A stretch of 64,000 nt of DNA from Larus michahellis (GCF_964199755.1 NC_133897.1:137894125-137958124), one strand, 5' to 3'; positions 1-11,959 are shown, counted from the first letter of the stretch. Numbers and translations are program-made. The notes: a model not told the origin generated them from the letters alone.

Positions 1-3000
1 CAACCACATAGACTACTATGTCTTGACCCATATCAGTGTTTGTCTCGACTACAACCACATCAATGGTCTTTGATCGTGATGCACAGTGATACTTCTGTTT
101 CCTGTCCCTCAAGCTGGCATTTAATTCTTCCTTTAAGAAAATATGTTTACAAGCTACAATGTGTAGCTGATAAAATGGTAGCAATAGCAGTTGTCTAATG
201 CTGATGCAGAAAAAAACTAATGGCTTTACTGCATAGAGAACCCTTGTATTAGGGCTAAGATGGGAATAAACTTAATTTTACTTTTTTTTTTTTCTTTTCG
301 CTTGGATGATTTTTTTTTATCCCTTCATTAGGGGGAAACTGGCAGCTTTGAGGACAAAATCAAACTTACTTCTTTGGATTTGTTCTACAGTCGCTTTTTC
401 AAAGAGTTAGCAAGAAAATAGGAGCAGAACATAATGCCGAGACATTTAATTCAGTTATCAGAGTACCTAGAATTGTTGGTGTTTTTTACTATATTGAAGG
501 ATCTTAATCCTAAATGCCAGTCAGTCTCTAGGAGTTTCATGCAGCCTTTTGCATGTATATCTCCTTGAAAGTCCTACTTACAGTAATGCTTTAAATATAA
601 GACTTGATGAAAAGGGGATGTGAAATGTTTATATTAGAAAGTCTTTGAGTTATTTCTTGAATGCTTTACTTGAGAAAGCTCTTGAGGTACATCCTTAAAT
701 TGACTTGTTTGCAGTGTTCATGGTCTGGCCCTTGAGCTCCCAACATAGTCCAGAAGTTTATGGATGAAGGTATTTTCTTGGCAGTGAAGTGAAGAGAGGC
801 TGTTTTCCTGAAAACGGCTTACCTAGTCTCATATGGTTTAACATCTTCGTCAGTGATCAGGATAGTAAAGGCAGAAGATGCTCTCAGCAGGTTTGCAGGT
901 GACATCAAACTGATGGGAGTGGTTGATATGCTAGAGGGCAAGGCTGGGCTGTTGTTCAGATGGACCTCAACAATCCATAGGAATTGTCCAACAGGAACTC
1001 CCAAGATGCCGTGCAAAGACAAAGGTCAAGTCCTGCATTTGGAAGTAACAACCCTGTGCATCAGTAGAAGTGGAGCACCGAGTGGCTGGGTAGTAACTCT
1101 GCAGAAAAGAACCAGGGGGTCCTTGTGGACAGCAAGCTGAACGTAAGTCGGCAGTGCATCCTAGGCGCAATGAAGAATAGCTTCATAGTAGTGGTATTAG
1201 CAAGAACATAGCCAGCAGGCTGAGGGAAGTGATAAAAATACCCCTGTGCTCGGTACTGGCAAGATCACATTTGAAATCTGTACCCAGGTTAGGGCAGCCC
1301 AGTACAAGAAGGATACCGGCAAGCTGGAGGGACTTCAGTAGAGGGGACAGTAAGGTGGTCAGGGGGATGGAGAACGTGTTGTTCAAGGAGAGGCTGAGAA
1401 ACTGAATTTATTTAGTATGGAGAAGGCTGAGGGATCTGCCTGCCGTCTTCTACCACCTTAAGGGGATTATAGAGAAAATGAATCCAGATGCTTTTCAGAG
1501 ATGTGCAGTGAAAGGGCAAAAGTCAGTTGTCACAAGTTGCAGCTAAGGAAATTCCAGTTGTATATGAAGAAAATTGTTGACCATGAGAGCAGTTGTGCTG
1601 GAACAGATTGCTTAGAGGGTTTATGGAATCTCCCATCTTTATAGATGTTTAAAACTTGACAAGGTCCAAAGCAACATACGGCCCAACTTTGAAGTTAGCT
1701 CTGCTGTGAGTAGGAGGTTGAACTAGGTGACCTTCAGAGGTCCCTTCAGACCTAAGTTTTTGTGATAGTCCCTGAGAACAGTAAGTCCCCTGCAAGTAAA
1801 TGATCCGGATGAGGAAAGCTCGTACTAGCTTGTGTTTCACTGATGTAGCTTTTGTGGGGGAATGAGCAAAATAGCTTTCTAATGTGAATGGCACCCCTTT
1901 CTCAGGGAGGAGTTTTTCAGGGAATTTATGGTAAGCAAGTTGAAAAAGCAAGTGGCTGATACATTTGGCATCGATTGATGGTCCTCTGGCAGGCTTAGTT
2001 GGTGATAGATCTGCCTCCATAGTAAAGGCAATAAACCTTTTTTGTTTTTCATGAATGAGAAATAGTAAAAATGAAAAGCAATTGGGAGCAGTACATAGAG
2101 TATGAGTAAAATTGCATTGGCAAGACGTCTTAAGTTTGTCTGAGCCTTCTGTTGCAAGAGGCAGTTGACCTCTTTTCAGAAGCAAGGTTAAAGATGTGAG
2201 TAATACTCTGGGAACAAATGGAGTACAATATATTTTCTTGCCCAGTATGTCAGTCTTGGCAGTGCTGTTTTTTCTGTCATGTTACCTAACATAAGCAACA
2301 AATCCAGCTCTCTATTAGCAATCCAGATTGTATCAGTAGATTACCACTGCTTTCTTTACAATCCTTGAAAGCTATGGCCTAATCGCTTATCCTGTCTACT
2401 TTCTGTCTTTTTTAATTGATCTAAATGAGCAGTCAGTGTCAGAGAACCTGGTGGAAAAAAAAAGCAGTATTCCTTTTTCTCTTCTTCTGGCACTGGTTTT
2501 AGTGGTAATATGTATAAAGAAAACAGAAGTTCAGTTCATTACAGACAACTGTATCTAATGCGAAGTTTTGTGTCTTCTCCCTCAGTGCACCCTACGTCTG
2601 TATCCTTTTCTATAATGATCTGTGCAATGGCTTCTGTTGTTGGTCTTCTCATTAATCTCCTTGATCATCCCCTACTCAGTAACATCTCCTTTTCTTAACA
2701 AATAATCAGTATATTTCTAGTTACAGAAAAAGAGCAAAACTTGTCAAATGAGGATGTTTCCACTCAGATGTGTTCTCTTTTTCTGGTGATACTCCCCTAC
2801 CTCTTGCCTTCAAAACTGAAAATCAGTGTGTCTGACTTCCGGTTATCCTTTTTCCTGAGAACACACACAGTAGAACATAAAATCCTTCCATAAAGTCTTC
2901 GTTAATTATGCAAAGCCTCCACAACCACTTCATTGTACTTTGGACTGTCTTCTTGTTTTGACATCTTGATAATTTTAGTGATGATAGTTAATCAGCTTAT

Positions 3001-6000
3001 TTGTCTTCTGTTCTATTTTTATTATTTTGCGTTCATTTGTGTTTAGTTTTTTTTTTAAGATCAGGTTACTGATAGAAACCTCTTTCCTATGCAGGGTAGA
3101 AGAATGAGCAGATGTTGGAGTCTGATTGACATTTGAATTATTAACTTACACCTCTCTTAGGAATCAACTAAACTGTAAAAAGGTATCCTTAGATCAGAAG
3201 AAAGTTGTGGTCAGATGACCTGGTCTGGAGATACAGAACATTATTGCTTCTAGTTACCCTATTTTTTTTCTCTCTTTTTTTTTTTAAAGACCTTTCTCAC
3301 TGCTGTATTTTCCCCTTTGCACCCCACTGCCAGCCTACCAGTACGACTGCACCTGTAGCTGCTTTAAGTCTCCTGTCAAAATCATCTGGGTTTAAGATGT
3401 CAGGAACAGGTTAGATTATGACTGTATCTGCAGTTTTGCAAGCAGGTTTCAGGGGGCAGTAACCTGGGTGGGGGGAAGAATGGGAGAAGATGTTACAAGC
3501 CACAGGGGTCCATAACATCTTATGCTTGGCTCGGCTACAGTCAGAAGCTTATCTGACTAGGCTATATGTCCACTTGGGGAAACTAGTGGAGGCTAGGTAT
3601 TACGCTTCCAGTTCCCAGTACATGTATAATTCATGTCTTTCCAGTATAGATGTTAAAAATGACTTTTTTGTTGTTTTGTTTTGAACACATTATATGTGTG
3701 CTTAATCTAGAAAGCAGGTTTTCTAGGTCAACGAATTATTCTAAGAATAAGCATTAGGTTTAATTATGATCTACTTAATCTTGTACTGTGCAGAGACTGA
3801 AGTGTCTGTAGCAACCTCTTATCTCTTGTGGTATCTGTGCTGGTGTTCTTTCATGTTATAGCAGGTCCCCTCTTTAAATTGGAAGTAGAAAGATTTAGTA
3901 GCTATTATCTACACTAGACTGTAACATTCATGTCTATTTGGCTCTATGCCGAGGCTTAGAATTTCTAAGATCTAGACCTGTGCAGGGCTTTGAGGTGCTA
4001 ACTTCCCTCAAACTTCAAGACCAGCTGTGAGCAGAAATGTTCCTAATGAAATCCAGTTTGTGTTCTCTTAGATCCAGAAGAATTCTCAAAGTGACAGTGT
4101 TATAAATCTGCTCAGCTTGGTATAATTCTTACTTATGGTCTGTCTTTGATGTATGCTTATTTTGAAGGAAGCTACGCAATATTGTCTATACGCAGCGTAT
4201 ACGTCACATCTGTGCACAGTAAAGGCTGGGTCTGTTGATTTTACAGATACTCGTCACATAAGCGGGGGGGAAATGTGTTTAAAATACTTCGATCACTGAT
4301 CTTCCACTAGTTGACTAGAGACAGGACAGTTCCATTAGAGGGAGAAAACCTGTAAAGTAAATGTCTGATATTTTAAGTGGATTCTAAAAGTTGATTATTT
4401 TTTTTTCTCTGTTAGAGCCTAAAGCCTGCTTTAGTTTGGAGTCTTTTAGCCTTGAGGTCAAATCTCTTTTGCTCTTGCCCAGAACTGTACAACACCGCTT
4501 CCTTGGTAATCCTTTCTTGTGTATTACAGAAGGAAGTTTTACTGCTCACCTCAAAGGAATGTGTAGTTGGCATGCCCATAGGGTATCTGTGTTCTATTCC
4601 TTGAGCAGTTGTGAGATGCCGTTGCTGGAGTCCATAATTCCAAATTAGTGTAAGGAGTTCTTGCCTCTTTTGGACATAACAGCTATTAGAGTCAGTGATT
4701 AAAGAAAAAAATAAAAAATATTCTCCTCACTACTTTGTTCCTTAAAGGAGAGAGTGAGTTATTCCCTTCCCCTTCTTTCTTTCTATACCAAAATAGCTAG
4801 GTGGATGAGCTAAAATACTGGGATTTCTCTTCCTTCATCCACCCAAGCTCTGCTTTTTAAAAGCTCTGATGGGATACCTAGTTTGGCAGTTGCGACCCAG
4901 CTTTGCTTATCACTTGCCACTGTCTAACAGATAGGGTAGAATTATAAGCTTCCTATTCATTTGTTAATTGATTTCCTTTTGAACTGTTGTTTTATGTTGC
5001 AGATGAAACCACTGCTGCCAACTGTAACACTGCCTGAGCAGTGAATGAAATTGCTGTATATGTCTAACGCTGTGAGGATTTGTCGTCTTTACTTTTTCTA
5101 CAGTAAAGCTGAAAGTTAAGAGTGTTTCAGCATGCAGCTTACCACTCGCTGCATGAAATTCTAGTTTACACTAAAGAATTTCCCTTCCTGGAAAAATCCT
5201 TAGAACGAGCAGTATAGGGACACAGGAAAAAGTCTTTGGACTGTTAAAATATACAGTCTCAGGATTGAAAGTAAAAATCTATCTATTTGCTATGAAGCCC
5301 TTCTCAAGACTTTTCTCCACAGTGACATTGGGAATCCAGTGTGAGGACCTGAGCACCATCCAGACAAATAAAAGGAAATCTGCCAGTTTCCACTGTGGTT
5401 TGTTTACTTAACAACTGTGTGCCTGTGAGGAAAGTAATGGATTTATGAGTTCATGTTTTCCAGCAAACTCCTGTCTTGGGGATTGGGGTGGAAGATTGAT
5501 TTGCACTTTTGCCAGAAAAGTCTTTGCCCCATAAATACGGTTTTGTCAAATGCCTAGTGCAGCTTTTTTGTGTACTATTTATAGTTCTCTTCTCTGTGCT
5601 GTGTACTAGTGATTCCATATTCACTCATGCAGCTCTTACTTGTTACAAAAGTACAGAATTAAGCAAACAAGGATCTTCTTTTTAAGGCACTGTTCACTTG
5701 GGAATGATTTTGTTCTTTTAAAGAGGGGGGGGAAAAAAGCTAAAAGACAACGCAAACTGTGTAGAAAGCTTGTCTAAAGACCAAATGTAAATATGCAAAC
5801 TAGTCTTTTAAGCAGGTATATTCCAAGTAATTATGGTCTCTTGAATTGATGTGGTTATAGAGTAATGGAGATGATTATTCAAAAAAGAATTTAGACATAG
5901 CTGTAGGGTACTTTATATAAATAAAGGTATTTAAAGCACTTTATATACCACTGAGATATTTTAAGGCAATAAAGAAAATCTCGCCTCCAGTAGAAAATGT

Positions 6001-6402
6001 TTACTTTTGTACCAACTAGACTGTCTGTGGTAGACCAGATGAAGTAACTGCACAAAGCAGTTGTAAAGAGAATTCAGTGGAAAACTTCTTAGCCCTGTCA
6101 TGATGATAGTGAGGGAATAAATGTCCTTACCATAAAAGTTCCCATAGTATGAAAAAGGCTTTGAATTTTCTCAGGATGGGGAGAAGAAATGGTGCTGTGG
6201 GGTGTAGCTCAAAGATCAAACTTCATTGAAATTGGGAATGCAGTTTCTTCATTTCAGTATTGAAGATTATATGAAAAAAGATTGTAATTACTATTTTAAG
6301 GTTTGAAACTCTTTTGTCGCAGTTCAAAAAGAATATATATTTTGCTAAACCACATGGCTGATTAGAAGCTGGGAAGCTAAAGTAAGACTGTGTCTGTAAT
6401 AG
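1..6402 (+). other. ZBTB10: Intron of ZBTB10 (partial; 5' end outside window)
   Basis: No exon was recognised before the acceptor at 6401-6402. The next exon starts with the last two bases of a split codon, so the missing upstream exon must end in phase 1. The stretch is AT-rich. It holds one degraded sense-oriented CR1 copy (about 841-1767), short T and A runs, and a 15-base near-palindrome of TATACGC/GCGTATA near 4186. No reading frame here resembles the BTB domain or the N-terminal part of the protein, so those exons probably lie upstream of the window. A very short exon could have been missed. Confidence 0.75.
841..1767 (+). mobile_element. Old, decayed CR1 LINE (3' half of ORF2 and 3' end)
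   Basis: Avian CR1 non-LTR retrotransposon remnant in the same orientation as ZBTB10. The frame at 853-1140 still shows the region around the reverse-transcriptase active site (FAGDIKLMGVVDMLEG), where the family has F-A-D-D-T-K. One catalytic Asp is now Gly, so the copy is dead. After about 1140 the frame is broken, but CR1-like wording continues: splits of 'agcaggctgagggaagtgat' near 1215, 'ctgtgctcggtactgg' near 1245 and 'gaggctgagaaactg' near 1391. The 3' end is recognisable at 1709-1767 (ggttgaactaggtgaccttc, then tcccttcagacctaag). Divergence is clearly greater than in the copies at 10.4 and 62.3 kb, so this is an older subfamily. Confidence 0.85.
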
Positions 6403-6545
6403 GTACTTCGAGTGACTTCAAGTATGGACTGCTGCCGGGTACTTCCAGTGACTTCAAGTATGGACTGCTGCCGGGTACTTCCAGTGACTTCAAGTATGGA
6501 CTGCTGCCGGGTACTTCCAGTGACTTCAAGTACGGACTGCTGCCG
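6402..6545 (+). repeat. Coding minisatellite, 36-base unit x 4
   Basis: Four head-to-tail 36-base units occupy 6402-6437, 6438-6473, 6474-6509 and 6510-6545. They are nearly identical; the only differences noticed are synonymous third-position changes. Each encodes the 12-mer [12 protein letters not shown]. The first base of unit 1 is the G of the splice acceptor AG, so the array starts exactly at the intron/exon boundary. There are no spacers, so this is not CRISPR-like. Confidence 0.97.
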
Positions 6546-6576
6546 GAATCATGGCCAAAAGAAGCTTGGGAAAATG
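6403..6576 (+). CDS. ZBTB10: ZBTB10 internal coding exon with four 12-residue repeats
   Basis: This 174-base exon enters and leaves in phase 1. It encodes (G)[11 protein letters not shown] followed by three more [12 protein letters not shown] units, then [10 protein letters not shown] and the first base of a Gly codon. The acceptor is TGTCTGTAATAG|GTAC. The exon end is set by phase: AAT G|GCAAGT joined to the next exon's GC restores GGC (Gly) and leads straight into the zinc-finger exon. The intron therefore starts with GC rather than GT. The nearby GT at 6581 would shift the frame. The four 36-base units differ only at synonymous sites (TCG/TCC in unit 1, TAT/TAC in unit 4). Because the length is a multiple of three and both phases match, the exon could be skipped without a frameshift. 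I assign it to ZBTB10 by continuity with the finger exons. I do not know how many repeats other species carry. Confidence 0.85.
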
Positions 6577-8641
6577 GCAAGTATATTTGATGGAGAGGAG
6601 GTTGTTTTTTTACCTGTGATAGAGGTTCCTTATCTTCTGTGTCACTGCTGATAGATTTAGTGTTTACATAATCTTCTTCTCTATATCATTTGCCTTTCTG
6701 GTTAATGTAAATAGGAATACTTCCTTGGAGGGAGAAAAAAGAATTGAAATGTATGGAAAAGTAAAAACAGAAAGTGATTTATATCAGCTCTTGTGTTGTG
6801 CCTGAATATGAAGATACCTGAGGTCTTTAATGATCTAATGGGTCGGGGGGAAGCTTAGTAAGCTAACTACAGATAAATGGGCTTTGAAATTGAACACTTG
6901 GATGATGAGGACACAAAGTTAAATATAACACTAAAAGTAGATCTGAAAGCATATTTCTCGCTATTAAAAATAAAAGCTTCATTGCAAAAAAGGTTTTGAA
7001 TTTAATGCAGCCATAACTAAAAGCACTCTTCAATCAAAACTGTGTTTTATAACCTACCCTTCCACAACTTACATGCCTTTCTTAATATTTCAAGCAAGCA
7101 ATTATCTGTAATTATTTTTCTGTCTGAAAACATACCAAGCAAACCACCACATCTAAAATAATTATTGCTAGATCCTTAAAATACATAAAGTCCTCAGTAA
7201 AAAGAGGATCTAAAGGACTGGGTAACAGTAATGCTTACCTCTTCTCTGTAACTTTGAGCTATTACTGGGATGTGGTTTATGGTTTGCTTTAAATATTTTG
7301 GTTTTTACAGTGGAAGAAATTGGGTCATCAGAAGGTGAAATTCACTAGCAGGCAAGGGATTAGAACCTCTGATCTCAGGAGGTCTGCCTGTTCTTAAACC
7401 ATTGAATTCCCATATATCTTACAGCCCAGATGACTGCCTGTCTGTCATACCCCTGTTGATGTGTATAAGACTGCAATTTAAAACCTTTTTTGAACTTATT
7501 TTTCTTCATGTAAGCCACTACATGACATGTTGCCATGCAGCTTGCATGAGTGCTCTGATATACTGCGGCAAACTTTTGAATATTAGCAAAATTTAACTTC
7601 CATGTTACAATGGATTTTGAGGTTAGGAGGAGGCATCTTAGATACCGGCATGCAGGCCCATGCACATAACACACAATTATTTTTGCTTTCATCCTGCCCG
7701 TATGAGCGCATATAATCATGTAGCCTTAGTTGGCACTTTTTGGATGCTTCTAGATAGTTTATGAACATGATTGTAACCATCTCACCTGTAGTAAGTTGAG
7801 CCAGTACCCTATTCTCAAAATAACCCTTGTATTCCTGTGCGGCCTTCATCAGAGCTGTCGCAGCATCCTGTGCTTTTCTATTTCACACAGTAATAGGCAG
7901 CTGTAGTAAACCTGTTCTGCACACTATGTTATCCTTGGTCCAAGGGTATGTAAATAGCTCTCTTCCACCATAAGGAAGAAGTGGGATATTGCTACTTCCA
8001 GAAGTTCTTTCTGTTCTCTTTATTTTTTTATACTGTTAGACCAAAATAGACTTTGGGTAGAGAATAGCTAAGATATGAACCAATAACTTCCCTTTTTAGC
8101 TGTTTCAGAATTATCCTAACTCTTACTGTCTTACTCCTTTTGTCAATATTCGTTCTTGCTTAGTTATACTTTCTTTTTCTATTTATTTGTAGAGTCAGAT
8201 CTTGGCAGGCAGTTCCTGCACATAATTCTAAATAGAGTACTGGGAGAGAAGATTGTAACTGTCTAAATGCCGCAGAGCTAGAGGGTTTCTAACGCTGAGG
8301 GAAGTGTTTTCTGGTATAGGTAACCTCTAGAAAATAGAATGCTGCTAACTTGTAGCTAACTTATTCATGAAATAAGACTCCTTTTCAAAGAATCGATCTG
8401 TACTTTTGTGGTAAAAGTTCCTTGGTTACAAGTAGGTATTTTTCTAGCAAGATTATACATGCAGAACCTACCAGTATTTGTGGTTTCTGCAGGCAGGCAT
8501 TGTCCTGATTTGGCTGATGAAAAATCATGTGGGTGCTTTATTGTGTTGGCACCTTATTTATTTTTGTGCACCAGGCAGAACATATTGAAATAGTTTTTTG
8601 TGTTTCATCATCTTTTCTCCTGATGGCTTATTTTCTTGTAG
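6577..8641 (+). other. ZBTB10: ZBTB10 intron, probable GC-AG type
   Basis: This 2,065-base intron starts GCAAGT and ends TTATTTTCTTGTAG. GC-AG introns are a known minor class of U2 introns and favour the extended donor motif GCAAGT, as seen here. The intron contains a MIR-like SINE remnant near 7300-7405; the rest is AT-rich sequence without recognisable genes. Confidence 0.75.
7300..7405 (+). mobile_element. MIR-like SINE remnant
   Basis: The order of motifs matches the core and 3' part of a MIR element: 'ttttacagtggaagaaattg' (cf. TTTTACAGATGAGGAAACTG), 'actagcaggcaagggattag' followed by 'aacctctgatc' (cf. the GGGATTCGAACCC box), then 'gtctgcctgttcttaaacca' (cf. TGCTCTTAACCA). It is an ancient tRNA-derived SINE, strongly diverged. 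The assignment rests on motif order by eye, not on alignment. Confidence 0.5.
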
Positions 8642-8817
8642 GCGATTCCTCTGCATTAATCATGAACAAGTTGAAGTGTCCACACTGTAATTATGTAGCC
8701 AAATACAGAAGAACACTAAAGAGACACTTGCTCATTCACACAGGCGTGAGATCTTTCAGTTGTGACATCTGTGGGAAGCTGTTTACTCGAAGAGAGCATG
8801 TAAAGAGACATTCCTTG
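8642..8817 (+). CDS. ZBTB10: ZBTB10 zinc-finger exon
   Basis: This 176-base exon begins with the last two bases of a Gly codon and ends in phase 0. It encodes a short linker (DSSALIMNK) and then two C2H2 fingers. Finger 1 is C-P-H-C, twelve residues, H-L-L-I-H. It is joined by the canonical-type linker TGVRSF to finger 2, which is C-D-I-C, twelve residues, H-S-L. The last two residues (V-H) come from the next exon, so an intron splits finger 2 just before its last zinc ligand. The acceptor is TTATTTTCTTGTAG|GC and the donor is TTG|GTAGGT. ZBTB10 is a nuclear BTB zinc-finger repressor, known as a repressor of Sp-family genes and as a binder of the variant telomeric repeat TTGGGG. The identification comes from the distinctive finger and tail sequence. 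Confidence 0.93.
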
Positions 8818-8830
8818 GTAGGTAACCTCA

Positions 8831-8864
8831 AGTGTGTGTGTGTGTGTGCGCGCACGTGTGTGTA
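8831..8864. repeat. (GT)n microsatellite with GC core
   Basis: Alternating purine-pyrimidine run of GT repeats, a short GCGCGC centre, then GT again. This is a potential Z-DNA former. It lies directly downstream of the zinc-finger exon's donor site. Confidence 0.95.
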
Positions 8865-10361
8865 CATACGCACATCCGAGTGGGTTTTATGGTTTTTTCA
8901 GATGTTTTGGTAGTTGGGAGAAACACTGTTCTCTAATTTGCTGTAATGTAAGTTGTTTTATCTTAGTCTAAAATGGATGAAGATAAATATCTCTTTATTA
9001 TAACTATATCTCTTATATTCTTAATGGAAAATGTAGTGTCAATTAAGACAGTTGCTGGAATTCTTAATAGAGATAATTTCAAGGTGATTTTGAAAGTGAC
9101 ATAATAAAGAGATGCAGTATATGCCAGTATTCTGTAGATAATGAAAGGGAATTTTGGCGTAGTGTTCCTGCAATAGAATAGCACGTCTTCTTGTCTATAA
9201 TGCTGCATCACCATTTTCTGTGAAGACACCCTGTTAATCAGCAATTGCACAATATCTTGGAGTAGTTCTGAAACACTTATTTCACAACAGGACAAAACTA
9301 TAGTGTAGTATCTGCTTTGAGATCTAGGAAAGAATGAAAAATATCTCAGATGCAGAAAGTAAACGTCCTTCTGACTTCCATTCTGCCAATGCCATAATAA
9401 GCAGTTGAGCTTACCCAGTCCTGTGCGTGTTGCATAACTCGGGATTTGACCTGAGTACTGTTTATCTCAGGATCCAGAGAAAGTATTATCTGTGTTGAGT
9501 GTTTTGTAGGCACTTTATATCTAGTCTGTAAGGAAATTAAGACTACAGAGTAATATTTACTGTATACAATCTAAGGTGTGTTTTAGGGGAGTAATAAAAG
9601 CAAGATCACATTGGTGGTGAGAAGGTAATAACATTTCTTCAAGCTGTGATTTAAAAAAAACACCGTTTTGCAACATGTTTTGCAGATATCAGAATAGGTT
9701 AGTACCTGGAATGGGGTAAATTGCACTCATCTTGGTAGCTTTCCTCAGTCCTTTGAGAATCAGTGGACCACCTTGCTCCCTCATGAAGGTGTTCCATAAG
9801 TTTCCATAGCCTCCTCACAGTTGGCTTTTTGTTCCTCCGTGAGTAGAAAAAGTGGTTGTTAGCATCCAGGTTTTAATGCAGATGCAGAAAAGAGCTTTTG
9901 GTGTAAGTCTTCGGAACTTTCCTTATTAGCTTGTGCTATCATGAAGTGTACTTTCTGTTAGCCAGCAATATTATTAAAAGTAAATAATAACCTGAGTCAT
10001 ATCAGGATATAATTATAAAAGATATTTATAAGACCACTGTAGTAATTTTAAGTATCCTTTAAAATGCCTTACAGGTAGGAAAGGCATGTGTTAATAGCTC
10101 CTACGTAAATTTTGGAACCAGCATGTTTCTTATGTTCCACTGGTCTTCTCTCATCATAGATACACATCTTTCCACCCTGCCTTACACCTCCTCCCGTACC
10201 ACCTGGTGGAGGGTTAGATGTCAGAAGGGACAGGAGTACCTATGACGTTACCAAGTCTGAAGGACATTTTGTTCTGTGGTGTGCATAGGTGGCTGCAGTG
10301 ATGGGAGGAGGTGATGGCACGAGGCAGCTCTGTGGCTGGTCGGAGGAGGTTTAGGTCATTA

Positions 10362-10766
10362 GAGAATCATGGAATGGTTCGGGTTGGAAGGGACCTTAAA
10401 GATCACCTAGTTCCAACCCCCCTTCCTTGGGCAGGGACACCTCCCACTAGACCAGGCTGCTCAAAGCCCGATCCAGCCTGGCCTTGAACACTTCCAGGGA
10501 TGGGGCATCCGTAACCTCCCTGGGCAGCCTGTTCCAGTGCCTCACCACCCTCACAGTAAAGAACTTCTTCCTAATACCCAATCTAAATCTACCCTTTTTC
10601 AGTTTGAAACCGTTACCCCTTGTCCTATCATTACACTCCCTGATAAAGAGTCCCTCCCCTTCTTTGCCATAGGCCCCCTTTAGGTACTGGAAGGCTGCTT
10701 TAAGGTCTCCCCAGAGTCTTCTCTTCTCCAGGCTGAACAACCCCAACTCTCTCAGCCTGTCACTTT
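10362..10766 (-). mobile_element. Young CR1 LINE 3' end, antisense in ZBTB10 last intron
   Basis: A 5'-truncated CR1 on the minus strand. Its 3' terminus is at about 10362 (plus-strand reading: gaatcatggaatggttcggg), followed inward by the conserved 'aagggaccttaaagatcacc' and 'caggctgctcaaagcc' blocks. The minus-strand frame 10746-10447 is intact for 99 codons. It is the C-terminal end of CR1 ORF2 (MGLFSLEKRRLWGDL ... FFTVRVVRHWNRLPREV ... stop), downstream of the reverse-transcriptase core. An open tail with a recognisable terminus indicates a relatively recent insertion. Confidence 0.95.
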
Positions 10767-10992
10767 ATTGGTGGTGATAAAGTATAACACATCCCGGCAG
10801 CTACTCTGCTTCTTCCTTTGTGGCTCACCAGAGAAGATAGCAACAGTGGGTGGCAGTTGGTCTACCAGGAAGAGTAGAATGGGAATTCAGGTTTCTGTCC
10901 TGCAGTATCTGACCAGGTCTTGTAGCTGAAGACTTTTCCCCACCCCCTCCAGGACAGGAGATGATGTCAGACAGAGTGAAAATAGCTATATA

Positions 10993-11042
10993 CCTTTTTC
11001 TTTTTTTTTTTTTCTTTTCTCTCTCCCCCCCCCCGCCCCCAA
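10993..11042 (+). repeat. Polypyrimidine T/C tract
   Basis: Uninterrupted T-rich then C-rich run (t-runs, then 'ctctctccccccccccgccc') broken only by one G. It lies inside the last ZBTB10 intron. Such homopurine/homopyrimidine tracts can adopt triplex structures; no function is implied by sequence alone. Confidence 0.9.
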
Positions 11043-11959
11043 CCTCGGTTCTACAAACACCTCACATTCTGCTTTGTGTGAAACATTGTCATAACAAGTC
11101 TAGAAGCTGAGGAAAAAACATGTAGTATCAGCTGTACAGATTATACAGTGGGACTGAAGTAACTATTTGTATCTTGACCTTGTGTTTTTCTTCCTTGTCT
11201 GGGTGGCAATTTCTGTTTTATCTAAAATAGCAAATTTTTAAATGTGACCTCAAATGAGATATTTAAGCATGTAGTTGTAATCTTGTGTGGGAACACCAGA
11301 TAGAAGAAAGAAGTCTTCGATGTAACTTTTTCCAAGGTTGCTGAATTCAGTTACTTGTACAACTAACATACTCCCAAAAACAAAATTAAAGTTGTGTTTA
11401 GTCAAGTTAGTCAACAGCAGCCTTCTAATTTTATACACAAGCTCACTTTACTTACAGGACAAAAAGTTCACCAGCGGGACCTGGAAAGATATCGTTGGGT
11501 TTGGTTGTGTCAGGAGGGAGGTGCTCTTTGAATTCACGCAGAATTTTATAACTCCTGCTTGTTCTCAATGTGTCTAGGACTTCAAATTCTAAAGGCAGTT
11601 TTCTAAATGAGATACGCTCCTGTATGCAGCATCAGTGCTGATACTGTTCTCATTGCCTTTTGTAGTCTTTTTATGTCTACTCACTGTACAGAACAGGAGC
11701 ACTCACCTGCTTACGGAAAAGGCAGCTATTCAGCTACCTGCTGAACAGTAAGCAGATACTTTGGTTGTGGGCAATAGCTCATGTATTCAAAATGGATCTC
11801 TGGTAGTACTTCTCTCTCTCCAGTATTGAGGTATTTTTCAGAAGAGTTCAAAAAATGATTATTTTTTTTATTTGTTGTTGTTATTATTAGTTTTCTAGTA
11901 CTATATGCAAACACAACCTGATGTGCATATTTTCAGCTGTTAATATTTGTCTTCCATAG

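Larger units (their letters stand above)
8818..11959 (+). other. ZBTB10: ZBTB10 last intron (GT-AG)
   Basis: This 3,142-base intron runs from GTAGGT to CTTCCATAG. It contains a (GT)n/(GC) microsatellite at 8831-8864, only 13 bases inside the donor. It also contains an antisense CR1 tail (10362-10766) and a long pure-pyrimidine run near 10993-11042. Phase is 0 on both sides. Confidence 0.9.

Noticed and set aside
1649..2185. 178-codon minus-strand open frame
   Set aside because: It overlaps the 3' end of the sense CR1 copy and continues into intron sequence. No family features were seen; it is a chance frame.
6402..6545. CRISPR-like regular repeats
   Set aside because: The units are directly adjacent without spacers, and the genome is a vertebrate's.
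6377..6580. Minus-strand frame of repeated 12-mers opposite the ZBTB10 repeat exon
   Set aside because: It is the antisense shadow of the 36-base coding array; a unit length divisible by three keeps all frames open.
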